Assembly (NCBI GenBank): GCA_030710605.1
Contig: CP092879.1
Location: forward strand, 27,038,854-27,102,853
Length of the DNA: 64,000 nt
Reading direction: 5' to 3'
Origin: Cordylochernes scorpioides
Taxonomy: Eukaryota > Arthropoda > Arachnida > Pseudoscorpiones > Chernetidae
The position numbers and the translations under genes are program-made. Under the pieces are notes generated by a model that worked only from the letters and a program-made list of their open reading frames with translations, was not told the DNA's origin and ran no database searches. Each line of letters begins with the position of its first letter. Position 1 is the stretch's first letter. This document shows, piece after piece, positions 1-12,315 of this stretch.

Positions 1-1585
1 ACAAAGAAATGTACCTATAGCAAAAAATGAAAATGTCATGGTTATAAATACACATTTATCAAATAAAAATAGCAATATAAGTTTATGGCATAAAAGATTA
101 AACCATTTAAATGAAGAATACATGAAAAAATGATTCAAGGACATATTGTAAAAGTATTGGATCTAAAATTCGAAAGGTTACCAGAGTGCGAAGCATGCAT
201 AATGGGAAAACTGGTTCAGAAGCCATATAATATTATGGAACATTATACAGTTAAACCCCTGCAGTTGATTCATATGGATTTATATGGACCAATGCCATGT
301 CAATCTTTAGGAGAATCTAAGTATTTTCTTGTTATAGCAGATGATTACAGTAGAAGAATCTTTGTATATTTCCTGAGATCAAAAGATGAGACCTTTGAGA
401 GATTTGAAGAATTTAAAGCAAGAGCCGAAAACGAATTAAGTCTTAGAATAAAAGATGTAAGAACCGACAATGGAACTGAATTTTGTAACTCTAGATTTGA
501 AGGACTTTTCAAGAGAAGTGGGATCCATCACCAATATACCACCACATACTCACCACAAAGTAATGGAGTCGCAGAGAGAGTGAATAGGACTCTTATAGAT
601 ACAGCGAGAACCTTACTAATTGACTCAAAATTACCCATGAAGTTTTGGGCGGAGAGGCAATTGCTACAGCTGTGTACATTAAGAATTGTACACCCCACAG
701 GTCTATCAAGCACCACACACCTATGCAGAGATGGAATGGCAGGAAACCATCAGTCAAACACATTGGCTTGAGAGCAAACCAAGAAGAAAAAAGTTTTCAC
801 CAAAGGGTAGAAAGGGAATATTTATTGGTTATTCCATTAAAAGAAAAGCCTACAGAATATATGATATAATGACAAAGAGAATCCATGAAGTCAGATCAGT
901 AAAATTTAGTGAAGATAAGAGAGGAATTGATTATGCAAATGATATTCAGGAAGATACTAATTGTGATAATTTGACCTATAAAGGAAATTGTGAAGAAATA
1001 GTTGAAGACTTTCTTAGCTTGAAAGAAGACAATCCTGTCACAGAGAGTGAAATGAAGTCTCAGGAGTTTACTTCAGTAAAACCAGGTGGTGACTGTGAAA
1101 ATAACTCAACACAAACTGAACCAATAGAGGAAAGATGCGTAAAAGGAGGAAGAAAGAAAGGAGAAACAAAGAGCATCTTAGAAGAACGGCACAAAGCAAG
1201 ACTTGAAGAACAAGAAAGGAAATTGATTGAAGAAGGAGTTCGACGCTCACAAAGAATAAAGGATAGGAATGATGCAAACTTAATTATGGAAATAGATCAT
1301 TATATCCCGGAGAACTTTAAAGAAGCAATGGATAGCGGAGAAAGAAATGAATGGCACAAAGCAATGGAAGAAGAGCTCAGTGAGATAGAGAAACATAAAG
1401 TATGGACATTAGTACCAAGGGAAAATGGTATGAAAGTCATCAATAATAAATGGGTCTACAGTACGAAGAAAACATCGAATGACGGCATATATAAAAGCGT
1501 TGCTGTTGGATGCAATCAAAGATATGGTGTGGACTATAAGGACAAACTACAGAAATGTGCAGATAGCTTTGGACTTACTGATTAG
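1..1585 (+). pseudogene. Ty1/copia retrotransposon pol remnant (integrase and start of RT)
   Basis: Broken polyprotein in at least three frames. From about 84 it reads LWHKRLNHLN, the gag-pre-integrase zinc region, followed by CEAC near 190. A frameshift near 127 leads into the integrase core with the catalytic D in IHMDLYGPM, the second D in VRTDNGTEF and the E in SPQSNGVAERVN. Another frameshift near 650-690 leads to an integrase C-terminal part (FIGYSIKRKAYRIYD), a charged linker, and the copia-type RT start (EAMDSGERNEWHKAMEEEL, then KWVYSTKK). The RT stops soon after, so no catalytic YVDD box is present. The 5' end lies outside the window. The domain order integrase before RT is diagnostic of copia. 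It cannot encode a working element. Confidence 0.93.
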
Positions 1586-3467
1586 GGCTTGCACACAGGG
1601 GAGCGTGTGTTGTATATATATATATATTAATTAATTGTTCCACAGAGTGTGTGTAAGCTCACAGGTAAATAGGCGCTAACCGAAACAGAAAAAAGTTCCT
1701 TTGTTTCAATATTAGTTTCCCTTTTATATTTTGTTCTCTCTCTTGTAAATCAATGAATATAATGTTTAATTAATAATTATTGGAATCAGTTTAATTAATA
1801 ATTCTAAGCAAAGTCAACAAAACCCTCTCTAGAAAAAAAAAAAATTCTCTAAGCATTATTTTTCATGATTTAAAAATAAAGATCAAACCTAATTATAAAA
1901 GTCCGGAATAAAATGAATATGAATCCCATCATAAATATATTAATAAGCTTAAAAAATTAATATTGCATTATAAGACAATTTTTTAGAATTTGATTAGAAT
2001 TTGTAATTTTTTAAAAGTGTTATCCATATTTTATTATTTTATAAAATATATATTTTTATTCTGAAAGGCTATTTAAGATTAATATAATTTATGTAATCTA
2101 TATTGTATATATATTTAAACGTAATATAAATATATTTTATTATTAAAAAAAAAAAAAATGCTCAAGACAAAAACAAACAACTGTCTCGCCACACTGCCTA
2201 ATAATTTTTTAAATCATAGTTATCATCATTAATATATGTAGAGCTTATAAAATTGTTAAACAAAATTGTAAATTAGCAACTAAGGTATGTATCTTTCGTA
2301 TGTCAATTAAATTGTATTAACATTATGTAAGTCTCGTATTGGAGCCTGATCGACTAAACTGGAAACACAAAAATAATATGTTAGAATTCGAGCCGCATAG
2401 AAATACGATAGCATTATCTATTAAATTTATAGCTCGTTTGCCGGTGTTCGCTAAGAAAATGATTTAAACCTTTTAACCTTGTATCTTTAAAGGACGTTAA
2501 AAATAGCAATAGCAAGTAACAAAAAGGAAGCGGCATGGTCATCCAAATGCCCACCCAAATAATTTATTGATTTTTTTTTCTAATTTATAAATTTGTACAA
2601 ATATTTCGGCAAAATAATTACAACATTGCGAATTTATATTAAGACATTAATTGACATTTCGAAGATGATTTCGTAAGTAAATATTTTCAAAATTTTATAA
2701 AAATATTTTTGAAATTTCAACTAAATAATACTTAATCGTTTAAAATGAAAATTAATATACCTATTTAAAATAGATCACTATTTGGATAAACATTTTGTTT
2801 AGGGAATTTTAAATTTTAATCAAAATTCATGTATTTTAATGCCTATTAGAATATTAACTTTAAAATTTAAATGTCCCAATGTGTCAAAAGTGAATTATTT
2901 TACAAATTCTTCCAATTGATATCTCTAATTACATTATGAACAATGCATTTTTAAAATGAATAATAAAATATTTTACTAAAAAAAAAATTGACAAAATAGT
3001 GGTGAAAAAACACCTTAAAAAAAAAAGACAAATATCTGAGGAAATTCCCAAAAGAACTAAACAATTTTATAATAGAAAAATTGCCATCCAGATTGCTATA
3101 AAAAAATATGCAATACAAATTACTACATCCCTATAAAGGATAATTGCTCACTTTTTTTTTTCTAATGATTGATACTATAATAGACAAGATATATTGCTAG
3201 ATTATGAAAGAGTTTAGAAGGAAGCCTAAATTACAAATATTTTTGTGATTTTTTATATCTCTAATATCATAAATAAATAAGTAAATCAAATGTTTTATAA
3301 AATTCTATTAAATCTCACATTTCTCCATTGTATACCATACATTTGAGTATATCACATCTTGTATATTGATGAGACAAAGACAATCAGCAGTATGGCAATC
3401 ACAGAGAGATACCAGAAGGTAGTTCTGTCAAGATTTCTTCAATCTGGTTAGCTATTTTTATCCTTTT
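1586..3467. other. AT-rich non-coding stretch
   Basis: Starts with a short TA microsatellite at 1613-1627. No open frame, RNA gene or repeat shared with the rest of the window was found. It may include the decayed copia LTR next to 1585, but no LTR boundaries can be seen. Confidence 0.5.
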
Positions 3468-3773
3468 TATAGGGGGGTCAGTGGAAGGCTGGTTAAACCG
3501 TTTGTTTTTCGACCACTATGACCCGGGTTCGATTCCCGCATTGGACACTTTTTTCTGTTAAAAAAAAAAAAAAATTCTTCTTGCAAAAGTCCAACCCCAC
3601 CGGCGAGTGCAAGTAACCAAATGGGGCTCTGGCACATTTGTATGTGCAAAGTCGAACTGCTTTCACATGTGTAGACATGTGGTGCGCTTACAGTAAAAAG
3701 CAGTCGCTAACTACCCACCATGATTATCATGGCTTGTACCACGTGTACTAGGGATAAGCAAAAAAAAAAAAAA
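3468..3773 (+). repeat. tRNA-derived SINE (SINE-1), full length with poly-A tail
   Basis: The head at about 3475-3547 is tRNA-like: an A-box-like GGTCAGTGGAAGG and a good B box (GGGTTCGATTCCC), ending in GGACA. A unique body follows and ends in a run of 14 A. An 8-bp direct repeat ATCCTTTT flanks it (3460-3467 and 3774-3781), as expected for target-primed retroposition. A second copy of the body is at 56115-56262 on the other strand. The tRNA part is too degenerate to assign an amino acid. Confidence 0.8.
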
Positions 3774-3844
3774 ATCCTTTTCATTGGTAACAGTTGATAC
3801 TTATGTGAGATTGCTCTAAAACATGGATAGGTTCAATTATTATA

Positions 3845-4050
3845 CTCCATGTTAAGAGCAGCTGCACATGGCATCTGTTCCTCATGTCAGAGGTGGCCAT
3901 TTCTTTTGGAGCTAAGTCGGCCTGCCACTGAGTAGTGTTCCCAGTCTTAATGACAAAGGCAGAGGCATTCTACTTCACTCAGTCATGCTCTCAAGCTTTA
4001 CAAGCTTGATACCCTAATATGATTGAGTGGAGATAAGAAAGAAGAAGATT
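3845..4050 (+). mobile_element. Short retroposon, LINE C-type tail, 5'-truncated
   Basis: Shares CTCCATGTTAAGAGC through TTAATGACAAAGGCAG with copies at 5988, 15038 and 45870. It ends in the tail ATTGAGTGGAGATAAGAAAG, which is also the 3' end of the LINE at 7806-9520. It encodes no protein; it looks like a non-autonomous partner of that LINE. Confidence 0.75.
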
Positions 4051-4099
4051 AAAGAGAATTTATTTTATAAACTCATACCTCTATATAACTCCATATATA

Positions 4100-4255
4100 A
4101 CAAATGAAAACATTAAGAGGCGAATGTTTCTTTTCACAAATAAATCAAACTTCTACCGTCCTTACTGCTATGAAAAAATATTGGTGGGGCTTTAGCTCAT
4201 CAGTGGTGAACCCCGCCAGCGGTTTCACCAATTTAATGCTTTGTACTAACTCCTG
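4100..4255 (+). repeat. P5 fold-back family fragment
   Basis: Contains GCGAATGTTTCTTTTCACAA and GGCTTTAGCTCATCAGTGG, the signature blocks of the P5 repeat found at 31080, 48998, 56290, 57490 and 59160. One arm only. Confidence 0.7.
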
Positions 4256-4404
4256 TAACATATTTTAAAATTGCTACCATGCATTGTTTGGTTCTTACAA
4301 TTGCATGAGTTAGAAGTAACCAAATAAGGGGATTGTCATTTTAAAGCCAGTGTAGGGACATAATAAAAGTATAGCTTTAAGAGACTTTGAATTAAAATAT
4401 GAAA

Positions 4405-4668
4405 CTGAAAGTTGTTGTCGTGTCCAATGAAGAGCCTCAGATGTCTCCATGCATCTCTATCACAGCAGTAGCAATGTCCACTATCTTAGATGTGTAAAGT
4501 TGCTGCTCTGGGTCCATGTCAATTTTCAGCAAGGCTGCGGCCATTACTGGACATGAGAATATGTGGGTAACCTCCCTGCAGTCCCCCCTGGACCCTTGGA
4601 ATATTCGACCAAATTCTGGTTTGTTTCCAAGGTGACTAACGTGGCAAAGGCACCCATTTTCCAATGAA
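4405..4668 (-). pseudogene. LINE A 3' end (zinc-knuckle C-terminus and tail)
   Basis: The minus strand reads HIFSCPVMAAALLKIDMD, then IVDIATAVIEMHGDI and stop, followed by a GACACGACAACAAC tail. The LINE A copy at 43590-44365 ends the same way. The block is the end of the C-terminal zinc-knuckle region that follows RNase H in I/Jockey-like LINEs. The copy is strongly 5'-truncated. Confidence 0.85.
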
Positions 4669-4669
4669 G

Positions 4670-5987
4670 AGCAAAACTGATTTTTTTCAATAATTCAATA
4701 AAAAAATCCTTTCTATCATTAAGGTGAAAACAAGGCTTCCAGAATATTTGGTGAGAAATTTATCTCTAGCTTTCTGGCATGAAAGTTCTTCTATAAGAGA
4801 AAATACGATCAGCTCCCCAAAAATAAGTTCATTACTAAGAAACGTCGTAATAATAATAAAAAAAATTGCATTGCATTCCTGAAAGCTAGAGATCTAAATT
4901 ATAGCTTTCAAAAAAGAAACTTATCCCAGAATAATGAGTTCTTGTTTTTTGAATATAAACTCTCTCTGGATGAGAAGTTGGATCTTCAGAAATTTGAGCA
5001 GGAACTTGAATATGGCCAAGAGTAGATCCTGTGGATCCTAGAAAGCTTGAATTTCCCCCTTGGTTTTACCATCCACAATGTTTTAAAGAGTTAAAAAGTT
5101 AAAAGAACTGACATTCCTTGTCTCCATCCCAAGTAAGAAGGAACTAACTATTACACTAGTAGTCTGGTAGATTATATATACTGGTTACTACACACACTGA
5201 AGAGCTAGTTTATATTCTACAGTAGTTGCTGAAAACTGTCCCATATAATGTGATGTAGACTAGTGAGTTGGGGGGATGATAGGTGGCCAATCAAGAGGTG
5301 AGCTGGCCATCTGATAAGGTCACAGATCAAATTTCACCAGGATCTCCTCTCAGGATGGGATGTCTCTCTTAACTTTCTTTGACACCCAGTTTCCTGGCTT
5401 CACACATCATCTTGTGGCTGGTACCTTAAGGATCAACTTTTACTTTGACACCCAGCTTCTTGTGTGCTCTGCTACATACTTTCTTTACACAAAGAATAGC
5501 CACCCAGTATTTCTTAAATAGAGGTTGCTGGGCAAACTGTATCTTTTATGGTTGGAAATGGTGCAAGCTTTCAAACAAGTCTCTTGTCAACAGAGCGTTA
5601 TATCTCTAGTGTTGAAGAGCTAGTTGTGCTCAAAACGATTTCCCACACTAAAAGATTGCTCAGTACCTATTGTAAATATATTCTTAAATTAGCCATTGAA
5701 TCATTCTCACAGCTGGCGGCGGAACATAACTGAGTTGGGAAATACAATGAAATGTTGATAGCTTTCAATAACTATATCTCCATACCCATCAGATCTATCT
5801 CTTAAAATTTCCAAATATTGTTGCATTTATTATTCATTTTGCTATTTTTTGTTTGATATTGCAGGAAGGGATGCTTTAAATTGTGATGATGAACTGAGTT
5901 TATAGATTCATGTAACAGAGTTACATTCCCAAAGAATCATCAGCAAGAACAATTTTGGTCCAGATTTTCTTCATTTAGGAAAAAAAT
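4670..5987. other. No feature recognised
   Basis: Non-coding sequence of mixed composition. No open frame with protein-like content and no repeat shared elsewhere in the window was seen. Confidence 0.5.
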
Positions 5988-6274
5988 CCGCCTTTGCTGA
6001 ATGAAAAATAACAAGCTCACTAAAATACCTGGGCTCAGCTGGTTCGGCTAATAATACCCTGTAAGGGGTTTTAATCCAGGTATACAGGATGAGCAGCATT
6101 TGTACTCCATGTTAGGAGCGGCTGCACATGGGATCTGTTCCTCATGTCAGAGGCGGCCATTTCTTTTAGAGCTAAGTCGGCCTGTGAGTAGTGCTCCCAG
6201 TCTTAATGACAAAGGCAGACACATTCTACTTCACCCAGTCATGATGGTTGGAGATAAAAAAGAAGAAAATATCT
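5988..6274 (+). mobile_element. Short retroposon with LINE C-type tail
   Basis: Near full-length copy. It starts at CCGCCTTTGCTG, runs through AACAAGCTCACTAAAA, the CTGGGCTCAGCTGG block and the TTAGGAGCGGCTGCACATGG block, and ends in GGAGATAAAAAAGAAGAAA. The same order is found, inverted, at 15038-15346. No coding capacity. Confidence 0.8.
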
Positions 6275-7439
6275 CCATACTCTATTTAAATCTGTATATA
6301 TAAAAAACTCTTTTCCTTTTTTAAAAATATATAATATCAATCCATAAGATAAACATTTCTTTCACAAGAAAAAGTTTAATATTTGAAATGACTAAAAAGT
6401 GCTTCTTTAATTGTAAATATTTCTATTCCACATGATGCATTTTGGATACAAAATGATTGTTTTTGATATTTTGTCATTAACTATTTTGACTTGATGCCAG
6501 TCTTTGTCAGAAGAAGAGGTCTCTTAATTAAGACTGGTGTGTCTACCTTTTGAAAGCAAACATAACAAGCATCTTAATTAAAAAATGTGAGCATCATGAA
6601 ATACAAACTACTAGTGCACAGATTTTTGTTGCACATTTTTCATCTTGAGAGTATTGTAAAATTTTATTAATAATTTTCCCCACTTGAAAAAAAAAAGATA
6701 GCCATAGCCCAACTATTTTATTTCTCACTAGAGACAAATGTCCTCTAGTTGACATTTCTGAAACATCATCATCAGAATTGAGACTTTAAAAATTGGGAGA
6801 AATTTGGACTTGTGTTTCCCAATGATTTTCATTTGTGTGGCATTATTATTATTTTTTTTTGAGAGATGGCTCAAAAGCTGATCTACCTATGGCAGAACCT
6901 CCATGTTGGCACCACCATTACTGATGTGGTGGGGCCGCCCTGTCAGACTGCACCTCCCACACACTCCCACCTCCATTGTCTCCCAGCTTGATCTCTGCAG
7001 CCAGCAAACTCTGCCTTGAAATTTACCAACTAACACCTTCATCATCTACCAATGGAAATAGTGTTTCCCAGATTATTTAATAGTCTGACATTGTCTCCCA
7101 GCCAGCAAACTCTGCCTTGAAATTTACCAACACCTGACAATTCAGCATCTACCAATGGAAATAATGTTTCCCAGTCTTACATAGTCTAACAGTCAATTCT
7201 CATCACCAATAACTGGAAGTCCCCAATGAATGGTACAACAGTAACAAACCCGGAATAACCACCAGACTTGATCTAAAACAGTCAGGGAATGAACCTGGTT
7301 TCCAGATTTAAAACTGACCATATAAACTTCCTTCCCCCAGCTTATAATTTAATATAATCATAAAAGTCTTGGGCTTTAGTTTCTTGTACTTCTTGTATAG
7401 GAAACTTATCCCTGGATACTTTAGTGATTTTAGTATATA
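6275..7439. other. Mostly non-coding, with one tandem duplication
   Basis: No gene seen. Only the tandem duplication at 6976-7192 stands out. Confidence 0.5.
6976..7192. repeat. Two-unit tandem duplication, about 110 bp per unit
   Basis: The unit beginning TTGTCTCCCAG with CCAGCAAACTCTGCC and CATCTACCAATGGAAAT is repeated at 6976 and 7091 with a small deletion and substitutions in unit two. Confidence 0.75.
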
Positions 7440-7615
7440 CAGTAGAACCTCCCTGTAAAGGACACCAAATTGCAGAGCCAAAGTGTCCTTTAGGGAGAGA
7501 TGTCTTCTTACCGGATAGTTAGCTAAATAGTAAAAATGGTAATTTTACAAATGAAAACTGTCCTTTGTAGAGAGGTGTCCTCTAGCGCAAGTGTCCTCTC
7601 ATGGAGGTTCTGCTG
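7440..7615. mobile_element. MITE-1 copy (pogo-like, TA target)
   Basis: Begins CAGTAGAACCTCC and ends GGAGGTTCTGCTG, with TA on both sides (7438-7439, 7616-7617). Length is 176 bp. Internal text (GGACACC, GTGTCCTTTAGGG) is shared with at least six other copies in the window. TA target plus CAGT-type TIRs suggests a Tc1/mariner-pogo source; no transposase is present. Confidence 0.88.
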
Positions 7616-7805
7616 TACTAAGACTATACATATAATCAAAAAGAACAATACTTCCCCCTGTGTACTGAGTTCTTCAAGGAACTAGCCTTACCAGGTAGAT
7701 GGCGTCAGGCACAGATCCATCAGAGCAGTATCAACACTTCATGAAGATTTCAGGTACTTAGATAAGAATGAAGAAGACTGGTTACTTGGATAGCAAGCAT
7801 TAATC

Positions 7806-9520
7806 CCAATTATCTTCCTTCTTCTTTCTTATCTCCACTCAATCACTAAGGTATCAAGCATGTAAAGCTTGAGATTTTTGATGGTGTCTGCCGGGGAAGA
7901 GTAGAGCTCATCAATGGATGAGTCAATACAGTCAATAATATGTCTTGGGGTTGCAGGCTGAGAATTGCACTTAGTACATAGTGGGAAAACCCTGCAACCA
8001 TTCTGGAAAGTCATTGTCCGTAGATGACCAGACTTAAGTCTGGAAATCAAAGACTGTTGTTCTCTTGGGAAGACAGAACCGGTACTTGTCCCTCCTGCTC
8101 TGTACCAGTCATGTGCAGCATCAGATTTCCATTCCTGCAGGCATTGGGTTTTGATGGTATGGAGGAGGTCTCTTTCGTCTAGTTGGGTGGTAGATTCTCT
8201 TGCTTCAGGTAGGCCAAGAGCTCCAGCTTTTGCCAGAGAGTCTGCCAGCTCATTACCAGGAATTCCAACGTGAGCTGGAAGTCATTGCACTGTGACTGAG
8301 CTGTTGGCTGGGAGTTGGTTTACAGACTTAGCAATGCTCTTGAGGAGAGGTTCTTGACTGGAGAAGCAGCTTTGAAGGGTATAAATGGCTGCTCTTGAGT
8401 CGGAGTAGATTATTATTTTGCTTGGCGAGTTGATGTTGATGTCTTTTAGAGCAGTATCTATAGCAGAGAGTTCTGATTTATAAACTGAAAGATGTCTAGG
8501 GTGGGAGAGGGAGATTTTTTCCAGGATCTTATCTTTGTAGATAGCAATTCCACTGCCAGACAGTCCAGTTTCAAGTTGGCTACCGTCAGTGTAAATTGTG
8601 ATGTCGAAGAGGGAGCTATTTTCCTCAATGATTTGGAGGCCAAGAGCTTTAAGTAATTCTGGCTGAGTTTCATGTTTGTGGGGATTGTCTGGTAGATGGG
8701 GGGAAACAGATGAGTTTGTTGCGAGTTTTGTGTGGGGGATAGGAAGTTCTGTGTTTGGGATTAATTGGGATGTCTAAAAGATTAGAGTTGCGAGCCAGGT
8801 TGAGAGGAGTGGGGCATTTTAATCTTTGGTTTGGGACCCAATTTCTAATAAATTTTCCTGTAAGATGTTCTTTTGGAGAGTTAATCTTTTTTTGTTATAA
8901 ATTTTGAAAAGCAGATTTTTCTCCTTAGGTGCAGGGGAAGAAGGTTGGATTCGAGTTCAGCAATGTGATTTGGGCAGGATCCTTGAAGTCCGCTGATGAT
9001 TTTAGCTGCGCTTGCTTGGATTCTGTCTATTTTGGATAGGTTAGTTTTACTTGCATTGATCCAGGCTGGTGTAGCATATTCCAAAATAGGCCTTACGAGT
9101 GCAAGGTACGTTGTGCGTAAGATATTGGCATTTGCACTCCAGTTTAAGCCTGATATTTTTTTCAGGATTTTGAGCCCATTTTTTTGCTTTGCTTATCATG
9201 GTGTCAATATAAACACAAGGTAATAAGACCAAATCCAAATAAATAAATAGATTGGTCTTATTACCTTGTGTTTATAATCTACAATCCAAATTGTGCCTCA
9301 TCAATGGTGTCAATATGTTTTTTTTTTAAAGTGAGCGCAGGGTCGAGTGTGACACCAAGATATCTTGGGGAATCTGAATATTGGAGTTTTGAATTATTTA
9401 AGGAAATATTTGGGGTCCAGTGGCGAAGGTGGTTGTTGATGGTGAAGAGGCCGATTTCAGATTTGCTGATGTTGATGGATAATTTTAGTTTCTGAGATAC
9501 CTTTTGCAGACCTGCAGACT
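7806..9520 (-). pseudogene. LINE C: RT end, RNase H and zinc-knuckle, 5'-truncated
   Basis: Reading the minus strand: RT thumb region (SPRYLGVTLDP near 9350), MEYATPAWINASKTNLSKID near 9080, RNase H starting ITIYTDGSQLETGLSGSG near 8600, IIIYSDSRAAIYTLQS near 8410, HVGIPGNELADSLAKAG near 8250, then a zinc knuckle C-x2-C-(x8)-H-x4-C (CTKCNSQPATPRHIIDC, about 7970-7920) and a stop after TLVIEWR at 7829. The RNase H tryptophan before LPAHVG is a TGA stop, a single G-to-A change near 8283. A PLE-F1 repeat interrupts the RT part. The 3' tail GATAAGAAAGAAGAAGG is shared with the short retroposons. Confidence 0.9.
9211..9303. mobile_element. PLE-F1 fold-back inserted in LINE C with 13-bp duplication
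   Basis: A 93-bp inverted repeat (GGTAATAAGACCAAATCC and its complement) flanked by ATGGTGTCAATAT at 9198-9210 and 9304-9316. The central hammerhead-like core is lost in this copy. The target-site duplication shows it moved as a unit. Confidence 0.85.
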
Positions 9521-9586
9521 ATCAATAGTCCCATTGAAAGAAAATTTGTTTCTATGTGAAAAAATTATGAAATTATTTTAAATATA

Positions 9587-9761
9587 CAGTAGAACCTTCC
9601 TTTAAAGGACATCTAATTGAAGAGTCAAAGTGTCCTTTAGGGAGAGGTGTCCTCTTACCGGAGAGTTGCTAAATACTTAAAATGATAATTTTGCAAATGA
9701 AAACTGTCCTTTGTAAAGAGGTGTCCACTAGCGGGGTATTCGCTAAAGGGAGGTTCTACTG
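9587..9761. mobile_element. MITE-1 copy
   Basis: CAGTAGAACCTTCC at the left, GGAGGTTCTACTG at the right, TA on both sides, 175 bp. Internal sequence nearly identical to the copy at 7440. Confidence 0.88.
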
Positions 9762-10779
9762 TATATATATTCAAAAGTGGGGACTACTGACAAGTGGAAT
9801 AATTTTTGTTTTTCCATCAAGTTCTACTCAATGAGTTGCCTGTAGTGTTACATTCTCAAAAGCTTATAAGCAGAAAATTCACCTGGCCTATGAATGTGAT
9901 TGGAAGAGAGGCAAGCTAGGATGTGAATCAATGGAAGAATGTGTTCATTCAATACTCACTCACTCGCTTACTCTAATGTCAATCAGTCAAGTCTTGGTGA
10001 CCTTAATTGTAAAGTTTGGTGTATCTTAATATTGCTTACTAATTATTGTAATTAGGGAGAAGGTTGCTCAAGTCTTAGGTAACACTTGACAATTGGGTCT
10101 CTATTAAGGATAATTGGAGCATTTCTGGCAGTGTTGATTTCTCCTGGAGGTGAGTGGCCTGGAGCTCTGCAGAGTGCACCAGCTCTACTCTTATCAGTAG
10201 TTCTGTGGGAATTTTCTGACAGTGTTGATTTCTCCTGGAAGTGAGTGGCCCGGAGCTCTGCAGAGTGCACTTTTGCATGCAACAATTCACTTTTGTAGAT
10301 TGGCACTTTGGTGGTCCACAGTTTGGTTATGTCAACAATTAAAAAAAAAAATGTATATGGAATTATGAGAAAACTCTCATTTTTTGATATCATTCCAGAA
10401 TTAACCAAGTTTTGAATTTTAACAGATTACAGACACTGGTGTGATTTCCCTCTAATTGGTGCTGTTTTTATTCCATTTTATTGGCACTCCTGCATTCACT
10501 GTAACCTCATTATTTTTAAAGGCAGATTTATGAGTTTTATTTATATAGAAAGCATACAACACTTTACTGTCAAATTTGAAGGCATATCTATATATGAATC
10601 ACTATCTGACTGCTTAAATAAGCTTTTAAAGATAACTAAATCAACACCTGGTTGATATTTATTTAGAAAGATTGTAATGCCATCTTCAAGTTATCTTTTG
10701 AGCAGTCAGAAAATGCCTTTTTCATCATTTTAAATGTGCTTGACTCTCTATGTCTTACCTTGTAGCAATTTTGGTAAGG
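9762..10779. other. Non-coding, with one tandem duplication
   Basis: No gene recognised. The open frames at 10052-10408 arise from the tandem duplication at 10125-10271 and do not look protein-like. Confidence 0.5.
10125..10271. repeat. Tandem duplication, 91-bp period
   Basis: GTGTTGATTTCTCCTGGA followed by GTGAGTGGCC and GGAGCTCTGCAGAGTGCAC occurs at 10131 and again at 10222 with few changes. Confidence 0.8.
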
Positions 10780-10928
10780 CACAATTGGGATTATTGATTA
10801 GAACTACAAGGTAATAAGACCAAATCCAAATAAATAGGGTTTTATATTTCGGTAACAGCGTTGTTAACGAAACGTCACATACTTTTTTTTTTTTTTGGAT
10901 TTGGTCTTTTATTTACCTTGTAGTTGTA
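10780..10928. repeat. PLE-F1 fold-back copy
   Basis: Arms carry GGTAATAAGACCAAATCC and GGATTTGGTC, with TTTCGGTAACAGCGTTGTTA and CGAAACGTC in the middle. The CTGATGA box is absent, so no complete hammerhead-like core remains. Confidence 0.8.
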
Positions 10929-11546
10929 GCAATTTTAAATTAACCATTGTTCTCCATCCTTCTATACGTTACCTTTATTCTGCTGGAGATATTATCTCAG
11001 AAATTCGAGAATAGAGGTGTCATCTCTCCTAAAAAATGGCTTAGCTTAGATACAATTTTGATTAGGTGTTGCTATCAAAGAGAGCAGGAACTAAAGGTCG
11101 AGTGAATTCTCAGAGGAGATAAAAGTGAAGGGCCCATTGTTATAGCATTTCTTAAGGAAAGGAAATCACCTGTTGATATGAACTCTGCTACCATGTGAGG
11201 ATCCATCCATACATACGTGTGGCTGGCCTGGTTTTTTCAATTAAGTAATTGGAAGCAGTGTGTCCTCCACTTGGAGGTAATTGGTTAATAGACCTCCTCA
11301 TTACTCAGCTCCTCCTCTAAAAGCCATTGGAACATAGAGAGAATGTCTGGGATCACTTAAATCTCTGTGGTGTAAGCTACTCCAGCCACTTTCTATACAA
11401 ACATAGTTGGCCTATCCTATCAATCTTCTTCAAATAATCCCTAGTTTTGTAGCAATTTGACAACAAATAAAGGCTATGGTATCTTCTGATGAGGTCAGGC
11501 ATTGTAAAGGAGTCTATATTGAGGATCCGGTGTATATTATGCTGTA
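10929..11546. other. No feature recognised
   Basis: Non-coding. No shared repeat or open frame seen. Confidence 0.5.
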
Positions 11547-11695
11547 AAGAAAATAAGATCTAATCCAAATAAATTAATAGTGTGTGACATTTCAGTAACA
11601 ATGCTGTTACCGAAACGTCACACACTATTAGTTTATTTGGATTAGGTCTTATTTTCTTGTAGCTATAATCTATATTCCAAATTGTGCTTCATCAT
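11547..11695. repeat. PLE-F1 fold-back copy
   Basis: Arms AAATAAGATCTAATCC and GGATTAGGTCTTATTTTC with TTAGTGTGTGACATTTC and GAAACGTCACACACTA. Followed by the family's ATAATCTATATTCCAAATTG end. Central CTGATGA box missing. Confidence 0.8.
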
Positions 11696-12137
11696 CATAT
11701 GTTGTAAAGTATAAGCTGTGGTCAAATTAAAACTGTTTGACCTGCGGCAAGTTTTCCACTGCACCTGTCATTTTTGAAGGACACTAGTTGTAAGCTCTTC
11801 AGTGGGAATGGGAAGCCAACGGTTCCAAGGGCCAAAGTGGCCAATGTAAAGCCAATGGGGACTTCTAACAAAAAAAAAAAAAAGACCTGTCTATAGCCCT
11901 TCAAACATAGCTTTTTCTTTGATCGATTTTACAATTTGCAATTTGCATTTTTGTCGGTACTATAGTAAATGATATTAAACATGTTTCACCAGGTGGTGTC
12001 GCATTATAGCTGGTTGAGTTGGACACATATTGCCTGGTTGATTCACTCTTGTCTCTATATATTTTGCATTAGCGCTCTATTAAAAACCTAAGGCATACTG
12101 TTTTAACACTTAATTGACCCTCGGATTACTAAGAGTA
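11696..12137. other. No feature recognised
   Basis: Non-coding stretch between a PLE-F1 copy and MITE-2. Confidence 0.45.
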
Positions 12138-12315
12138 CAGTTAAACCTGTCTATAGCGCCCCCCTCTAAATAGCGCCTCCCTCTCTATAGCGCCCGATTT
12201 TAAATATGTAGTACGATGTGATTTACATTAAAAGTGACCTGTCTATAGCACCCCCTCTCTATAGCACCCTATTTTGGTGAGTCCCAAGAGGGGGCGCCAT
12301 AGACAGGTTTAACTG
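12138..12315. mobile_element. MITE-2 copy (pogo-like)
   Basis: TIRs CAGTTAAACCTGTCTATAGC and its complement, TA on both sides, 178 bp. Both TIRs are followed by CGCCCCC/TAGCACCC blocks. Other copies are at 14974 and 16091. It resembles MITE-1 in size and target but differs in sequence. Confidence 0.88.

Noticed and set aside
10052-10408. 118-codon minus-strand open frame
   Set aside because: It arises from the 91-bp tandem duplication; both repeat units are read in different frames.
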